This document shows, piece after piece, positions 6,378 to 9,020 of a stretch of 9,020 bases of DNA. The first letter of the stretch is position 1; each line of letters starts with the position of its first letter. The position numbers were made by a program, and so were the translations under genes. Origin of the DNA: Candidatus Helarchaeota archaeon (lineage in GTDB: Archaea; Asgardarchaeota; Lokiarchaeia; Helarchaeales; HEL-GB-A); contig JAEOSY010000039.1 of the NCBI GenBank assembly GCA_016840125.1, forward strand, positions 1 through 9,020, given 5' to 3'. The notes under the pieces were generated by a model. That model was not told the DNA's origin and did no database searches. It saw only the letters and a program-made list of their open reading frames with translations.

Positions 6378-7241
6378 CTAAGGCTTTGCGATGGTTAGTT
6401 TATAGACACCATTACCATCCCAATTAGGCCTGGCATTCTGATAAACCATTCGGCATTTCCCACTACCGTCTTTAACTGTAATTATAATAGGGCCATTTGG
6501 ATCTGCGCTACTAATTTTTGCAGTATTTTTACCGGACAGGGTAAATTTTTTCCAATTTCTTAACTGTTCAAAGGTTGGTATAGTTGTATGATTAGGATCG
6601 GATAAATAATCAACAACGTGAGCCGCTATAACATGAGCGTCTGATTCAGCTTTTGTGCAAAAGGTAATTGAACGATAAGCGAAAAAACCAGGGGAGTAGA
6701 CTACAAATAAAACTAAAAAGAGAAGTATAAACACCAAAAAGCCTAAGCGGAATTTTGGATTTTTAATAATGCTTGAACGTGAACTTTCTTTTTGCTTTTT
6801 TTCAATATACCTTTCAATTATGATTTTATTTAAGTCTTCTAACTTCTTTGAGCCTGCCTTATATCTTTTCGGCCACATCGATTCACAAACGAGGTAGATA
6901 GCTAAAAATAGAAAAAATTGGGTGGCAATGAAAAATGCAGTTTGGATAATTCTGCTAATCGGGTTTGGCAATTCAATCCAGCCAACCAATAAGATGGCCA
7001 AGATTTCTACCCCATGCAGGAGCATTTTCCCCACTGACCAAGAAATAGGTAACAGAATAAAAAGTATTCCAATTATTCCGAAAATTTGAAAACCTGAGTA
7101 TGGTATTTTTTCTAGCTTGTTAGCGATTATTTCTTTTCTGCGAATTATCATTCTCCGAATTATCCAAACTAGAGCAAAAATAATCGCCATATTGGAAATG
7201 ATGAAGTGTAATGTTTTAAAGATCAGTTTTGATGATTCCAT
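6378..7241 (-). CDS. Multi-pass membrane protein with C-terminal type IV pilin-like domain
   Basis: A 287-residue protein. Hydrophobic segments lie at about residues 11-30, 51-70, 74-92, 97-118 and 166-183. A charged, probably cytoplasmic stretch (121-163) separates the fourth and fifth. From the fifth segment onward the sequence reads like a type IV pilin: hydrophobic helix, then PGFFAYR (pilins often have PxFxxYR here), CTKAESDAHVIAAHVVDYL as the continuing amphipathic helix, then a beta-rich head with DPNGPIIITVKDGSGKC and NWDGNGVY. Cys195 and Cys263 could form the head disulfide. A canonical prepilin peptidase site with Glu5 is missing, so the domain is probably not processed or assembled into a fibre. 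The start is supported by AAAGGA six bases upstream. It converges with the cyclase gene across 149 bases and lies downstream of promoter module B. Confidence 0.65.
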   Translation of the reverse strand: MESSKLIFKTLHFIISNMAIIFALVWIIRRMIIRRKEIIANKLEKIPYSGFQIFGIIGILFILLPISWSVGKMLLHGVEILAILLVGWIELPNPISRIIQTAFFIATQFFLFLAIYLVCESMWPKRYKAGSKKLEDLNKIIIERYIEKKQKESSRSSIIKNPKFRLGFLVFILLFLVLFVVYSPGFFAYRSITFCTKAESDAHVIAAHVVDYLSDPNHTTIPTFEQLRNWKKFTLSGKNTAKISSADPNGPIIITVKDGSGKCRMVYQNARPNWDGNGVYKLTIAKP

Positions 7242-7332
7242 TAGAATTCCTTTAATGAATGATACAAGAGGAAATTATTTTTCAGGAGTTCTTTGGATAT
7301 GGTAAACGTTTCATCATTAACCTTAAAAATAA

Positions 7333-7376
7333 TGTAGCTTATTACATCTGCAACAACAATTCATGATCAAGCTACA
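7333..7376. repeat. Inverted repeat in the leader of the pilin-like membrane gene
   Basis: TGTAGCTT (7333-7340) and AAGCTACA (7369-7376) are perfect 8-bp arms around 28 bases. On the minus strand the enclosed sequence contains TTGATC, 18 bases, TGTAAT, a fair promoter match that would give a much shorter leader than module B. It could be an operator pair around a second promoter, or a stem-loop in the mRNA. Confidence 0.4.
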
Positions 7377-7422
7377 GCATTTTATAAAAAATATAAAGAA
7401 AGGGAGAATATGAGTCAGGAAT

Positions 7423-7587
7423 ATTTAATGACGATATCCTCACTGACTGATAGCCCCATTAAATGTATAACCCCTTGACGCATCAGATACACTTCAAGTG
7501 TATAATAAAAATTATAAAGAATGAAGAGGGCAAGGTCAAGCTGTTATGCCCTTCACGGTTCAATCAGTGAAGATATCGTCATCAAAT
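7423..7587. repeat. 165-bp segment bounded by 28-bp inverted repeats
   Basis: The left arm (7423-7450) and the reverse complement of the right arm (7560-7587) match at 25 of 28 positions, the three differences all being transitions. The core is ATGACGATATC, Y, TCACTGA, Y, TGA. The segment between carries two -10-like hexamers facing each other, TATAATAAAAATTATA (7501-7516), and a small palindrome, ACACTTCAAGTGT (7489-7501). On the plus strand TTGACG (7475-7480) lies 20 bases before TATAAT; on the minus strand the TTGACC of module B is ideally spaced. Confidence 0.7.
7511..7539 (-). promoter_or_regulatory. Sigma-70 type promoter facing the pilin-like membrane gene
   Basis: On the minus strand: TTGACC (7539-7534), 17 bases, TATAAT (7516-7511). 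The -10 is a perfect match, the -35 matches at 5 of 6. Transcription would start near 7504 and run toward the gene beginning at 7241. Its -10 is the mirror image of a second TATAAT on the plus strand four bases away. Confidence 0.65.
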
Positions 7588-7619
7588 GCAATATATCGCT
7601 CGCTCAAGGTATATTGAGA
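7511..7619 (-). repeat. 109-bp promoter module, copy B
   Basis: This is the ungapped counterpart of 237-345, in the opposite orientation (position x in copy A corresponds to 7856-x here). It keeps CAATATA-N14-TATATTG (7616-7589) and the promoter. Read on the minus strand it faces the pilin-like membrane gene, though about 260 bases of leader lie between. Its middle part (7587-7560) also forms the right arm of the 28-bp inverted repeat. Confidence 0.8.
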
Positions 7620-7731
7620 ATATGATGTAATCACAGGGTGTTAAAAAAATACCAGATCTCTAAATATATCCACAAGCCAAATCGATCCCCCAGCCGTTAC
7701 AGATATCGCATTTCAGAAGAAAAGGCAAAAA

Positions 7732-7760
7732 ATGGAAATCCACGTAAATGAAATTTCCAT
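7732..7760. repeat. Perfect 8-bp inverted repeat
   Basis: ATGGAAAT (7732-7739) and ATTTCCAT (7753-7760) flank 13 bases. GATATC lies on both sides (7702-7707 and 7764-7769). No T run follows on either strand, so it looks more like a binding site than a terminator. Confidence 0.45.
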
Positions 7761-7810
7761 CGTGATATCCGAAAAACACAACGCCCCCAAAATTATGAGC
7801 GTATCATGTA

Positions 7811-7844
7811 CATGCCAGTTACCTGTAATTGGCCTCCGGCATAT
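7811..7844. repeat. Nested inverted repeat
   Basis: CCAGTTAC (7815-7822) and GTAATTGG (7825-7832) form arms with one mismatch around CT; outside them ATGCC (7812-7816) can pair with GGCAT (7838-7842). The short, nearly symmetric core is the size of a two-protomer recombinase site, but I see no second copy in the window, so its role is open. Confidence 0.35.
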
Positions 7845-7923
7845 GAATAGAAGCTAACGAACCATTTTACGGGTAGTTGGATGTACAGATATATACTGAC
7901 CTGATACATTCAAAACAGTATCT

Positions 7924-7948
7924 GGCGGGAGCCGTTTCGGCGCCCGCC
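7924..7948 (-). terminator. GC-rich hairpin after the recombinase gene
   Basis: GGCGGG, A, GCCG, TTT, CGGC, G, CCCGCC forms a ten-pair stem with one internal mismatch, starting nine bases past the recombinase stop. It is by far the most GC-rich stretch nearby. The minus-strand side lacks a good T run, so it may stop transcription imperfectly or protect the mRNA end. Confidence 0.55.
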
Positions 7949-7957
7949 TTAATTGTC

Positions 7958-8795
7958 TTACGTGTACAGGTTTTCAATCCACCTCGTCGCTTCAGTGTCT
8001 GTTATCTTTCCCAAATACAGCTGAGTCGTTTGGAGGCTTGAATGGCGTAAAATGATTTTTGACACAATCTCTAAAGGCACCCCCGAACAAGATGCAAACG
8101 TGGCAGAATGACGGCGCAAATCATGGGGTCGCAAATGAATCCCGGCTAATTTCCCAGCTTTTATCACGATCATTCTGCCGGCTTCATATGAAATCGGGAA
8201 GATGCGGTCATCTGGATTGCTGCAGACACTATTGGCATAATCACGCAATCTTTCCGCTATTTTGGCTGGAATAAAAACATATTCGTACTCCCGGCCGCTT
8301 TTCGGATCCCGCAATATCAGTTTCTGATCGTGGATATCTTTTAGCGTCAATTTCAAAACCTCCCCGATTCGCATACCACCCCTTGCCATAAGTTCCAATA
8401 TTAGACGATTCCTGGGCGGCACTGTCCGAAAAATGATTTCATCGATCGTTTCCTTTTCGATGATACTCCAATGGGTGACTTTCGGCGCTTTAAATAGCTT
8501 CTTCATCATCGGAACGTCGCAAGGATTAACAAAATTTTCATCAAGATTGGTTTTAATGAAGTTGAAGAATGATGAAAGGTGGGAATACCTGGTTTTCTTT
8601 GTCTGCTGCTTTCTGCCATTGGTCAGCCCGTTCAAAAAGGACAGGACTTCATCGGTCGTTATTTCATCAATATTTCTTTGACCGAACTCCTGGCAGAATT
8701 TGGAAATAATGGTTTCATAAGACCGAACCGTATTTTTTTTTCGAATTGACCTGGTGGTACTCTAAACAACATTTTCCTGCCTGTGAAAAATTCAT
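7958..8795 (-). pseudogene. Tyrosine recombinase/integrase, frame broken at an A9 run
   Basis: A site-specific DNA strand-exchange enzyme of the tyrosine recombinase (phage integrase/XerC-D) family. From the ATG at 8795, which has a perfect ribosome site, the frame reads MNFSQAGKCCLEYHQVNSK and stops at TGA (8717-8715). Removing one A from the A9 run (8741-8733) joins it to the long frame as NSKKNTVRSYETII, giving 278 residues, a normal length for this family. In that numbering: core-binding domain about 1-100, catalytic domain about 105-278, with Arg142, Lys165, His224, Arg227, His251 and Tyr260 all present. Without the repair, the long frame offers only an internal TTG (8635) and loses part of the core-binding domain. 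The cause may be a real inactivating insertion, slippage at A9 that restores the product, or a sequencing error. The intact catalytic residues argue for recent or no decay. Confidence 0.85.
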
Positions 8796-8802
8796 GGTGT
8801 TA

Positions 8803-8810
8803 CCTCCTTT
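8803..8810 (-). promoter_or_regulatory. Ribosome binding site that sets the recombinase start
   Basis: On the minus strand AAAGGAGG lies seven bases before the ATG at 8795-8793. It is the decisive evidence that the gene starts here, in the frame that is interrupted downstream, and not at the internal TTG at 8635. Confidence 0.8.
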
Positions 8811-8842
8811 GGTTTGGGTTAATAAAATGCCCTGGCCGATAA

Positions 8843-8871
8843 TTGACTTTAGGATATCCATAAGATATATT
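8843..8871 (+). promoter_or_regulatory. Promoter-like sequence pointing out of the window
   Basis: TTGACT (8843-8848), 17 bases, TATATT (8866-8871), each hexamer 5 of 6 to consensus. It faces away from the recombinase, so a divergent gene or small RNA may lie beyond 9020. The spacer holds the palindrome GGATATCC (8852-8859). Confidence 0.4.
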
Positions 8872-8874
8872 CAA
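8846..8874 (-). promoter_or_regulatory. Weak candidate promoter of the recombinase
   Basis: On the minus strand TTGAAT (8874-8869), 17 bases, TAAAGT (8851-8846), each 4 of 6. It lies almost exactly on top of the plus-strand promoter, so the two would compete or share a regulator. The predicted leader is about 45 bases. Confidence 0.3.
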
Positions 8875-8898
8875 CAAATTCGGAGACATGGTAAATCG

Positions 8899-8919
8899 CT
8901 TGATGGAGGCAACATCAAG
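8899..8919. repeat. Perfect inverted repeat upstream of the recombinase
   Basis: CTTGATG (8899-8905) and CATCAAG (8913-8919) flank seven bases. It lies just upstream of the recombinase promoter candidate and just downstream of the divergent one, a fitting position for an operator; as RNA it would form a stem-loop in the plus-strand transcript. Confidence 0.45.
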
Positions 8920-9020
8920 ATTGGATTGAGTCCAAATAAGGTTCCATAATTTCCGAATTTCAGCTCCGAAAAACTGATGATATCTTGACTTTTTCCTTGC
9001 TGTTAAAATAGGTTTTTTGA

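Larger units (their letters stand above)
7242..7957. other. Regulatory/recombination-like intergenic region rich in inverted repeats
   Basis: No gene is supported in these 716 bases. Read on the minus strand, after the recombinase terminator (7924-7948) come two hairpins (7811-7844 and 7732-7760), promoter module B (7619-7511), the partner inverted repeat (7450-7423) and an 8-bp inverted repeat (7376-7333) in the leader of the membrane gene. GATATC occurs four times between 7433 and 7769. Such a density of symmetric sequence is unusual and suggests protein-binding or recombination sites. Confidence 0.55.
8796..9020. other. Region upstream of the recombinase
   Basis: No gene is visible up to the window edge. 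It holds overlapping promoter-like sequences on both strands (8843-8874), a 7-bp perfect inverted repeat (8899-8919), and TTCGGAG/CTCCGAA arms at 8879-8885 and 8964-8970. GATATC occurs again near 8853 and 8979. Confidence 0.45.

Noticed and set aside
7282..7317. 11-codon minus-strand frame (MMKRLPYPKNS) in the leader of the membrane gene
   Set aside because: It has only a weak ribosome site and no leader-peptide features such as a run of one amino acid or a following terminator.
7850..7885. Integron-like attachment site (GTTGGAT near AGCTAAC)
   Set aside because: The right-hand box fits GTTRRRY, but the left box does not fit RYYYAAC and the whole site would be about 32 bases, too short for attC. 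The recombinase also lacks any visible integron-specific insert.

Overview
The window looks like accessory DNA from a Gram-negative bacterium, AT-rich, most likely a Desulfobacterota (deltaproteobacterial) or similar genome. This is inferred from recalled family resemblance: an outer-membrane barrel ending in Phe, a lipoprotein with a lipobox, a secreted protein ending in Gly-Cys-Phe-Ile, a cyclase/TolB-like/TPR fusion, a pilin-like domain and a roughly 280-residue tyrosine recombinase. No rRNA, tRNA, CRISPR array or complete insertion sequence was seen.

Layout. 1-442: non-coding, with a terminator-like hairpin and then a 109-bp promoter module (237-345). 443-3868 (+): four envelope genes in a row, namely an outer-membrane beta-barrel protein, a tiny Cys-rich lipoprotein, a membrane-anchored fibronectin-III protein with a Cys-rich tail, and a secreted propeller-like protein. 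They probably form one operon. 3869-4440: non-coding, with a decayed relative of the promoter module and a weak promoter. 4441-6228 (+): class III nucleotide cyclase-homology domain, TolB-like domain and TPRs. 6378-7241 (-): multi-pass membrane protein ending in a type IV pilin-like domain. 7242-7957: a non-coding stretch rich in inverted repeats, carrying a second copy of the promoter module in opposite orientation. 7958-8795 (-): a tyrosine recombinase with all catalytic residues, whose reading frame is broken by one extra A in an A9 run. 8796-9020: its upstream region, with a promoter-like sequence pointing out of the window.

How the parts may fit. The strongest unexplained signal is that the module upstream of the envelope operon (237-345, +) and the one upstream of the pilin-like membrane gene (7511-7619, -) align without any gap over 109 bp (about 81/109 identical). 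Both end in TTGACC-N17-TATAAA/T, and both contain CAATATA-N14-TATATTG about 50 bp upstream of the -35. The two envelope loci may therefore answer to the same regulator. The second copy also sits in a 165-bp segment bounded by 28-bp inverted repeats with two -10-like hexamers facing each other, less than 400 bp from the 3' end of the recombinase gene. That layout recalls invertible promoters, but inversion is only a hypothesis: nothing in a single sequence shows that it happens.
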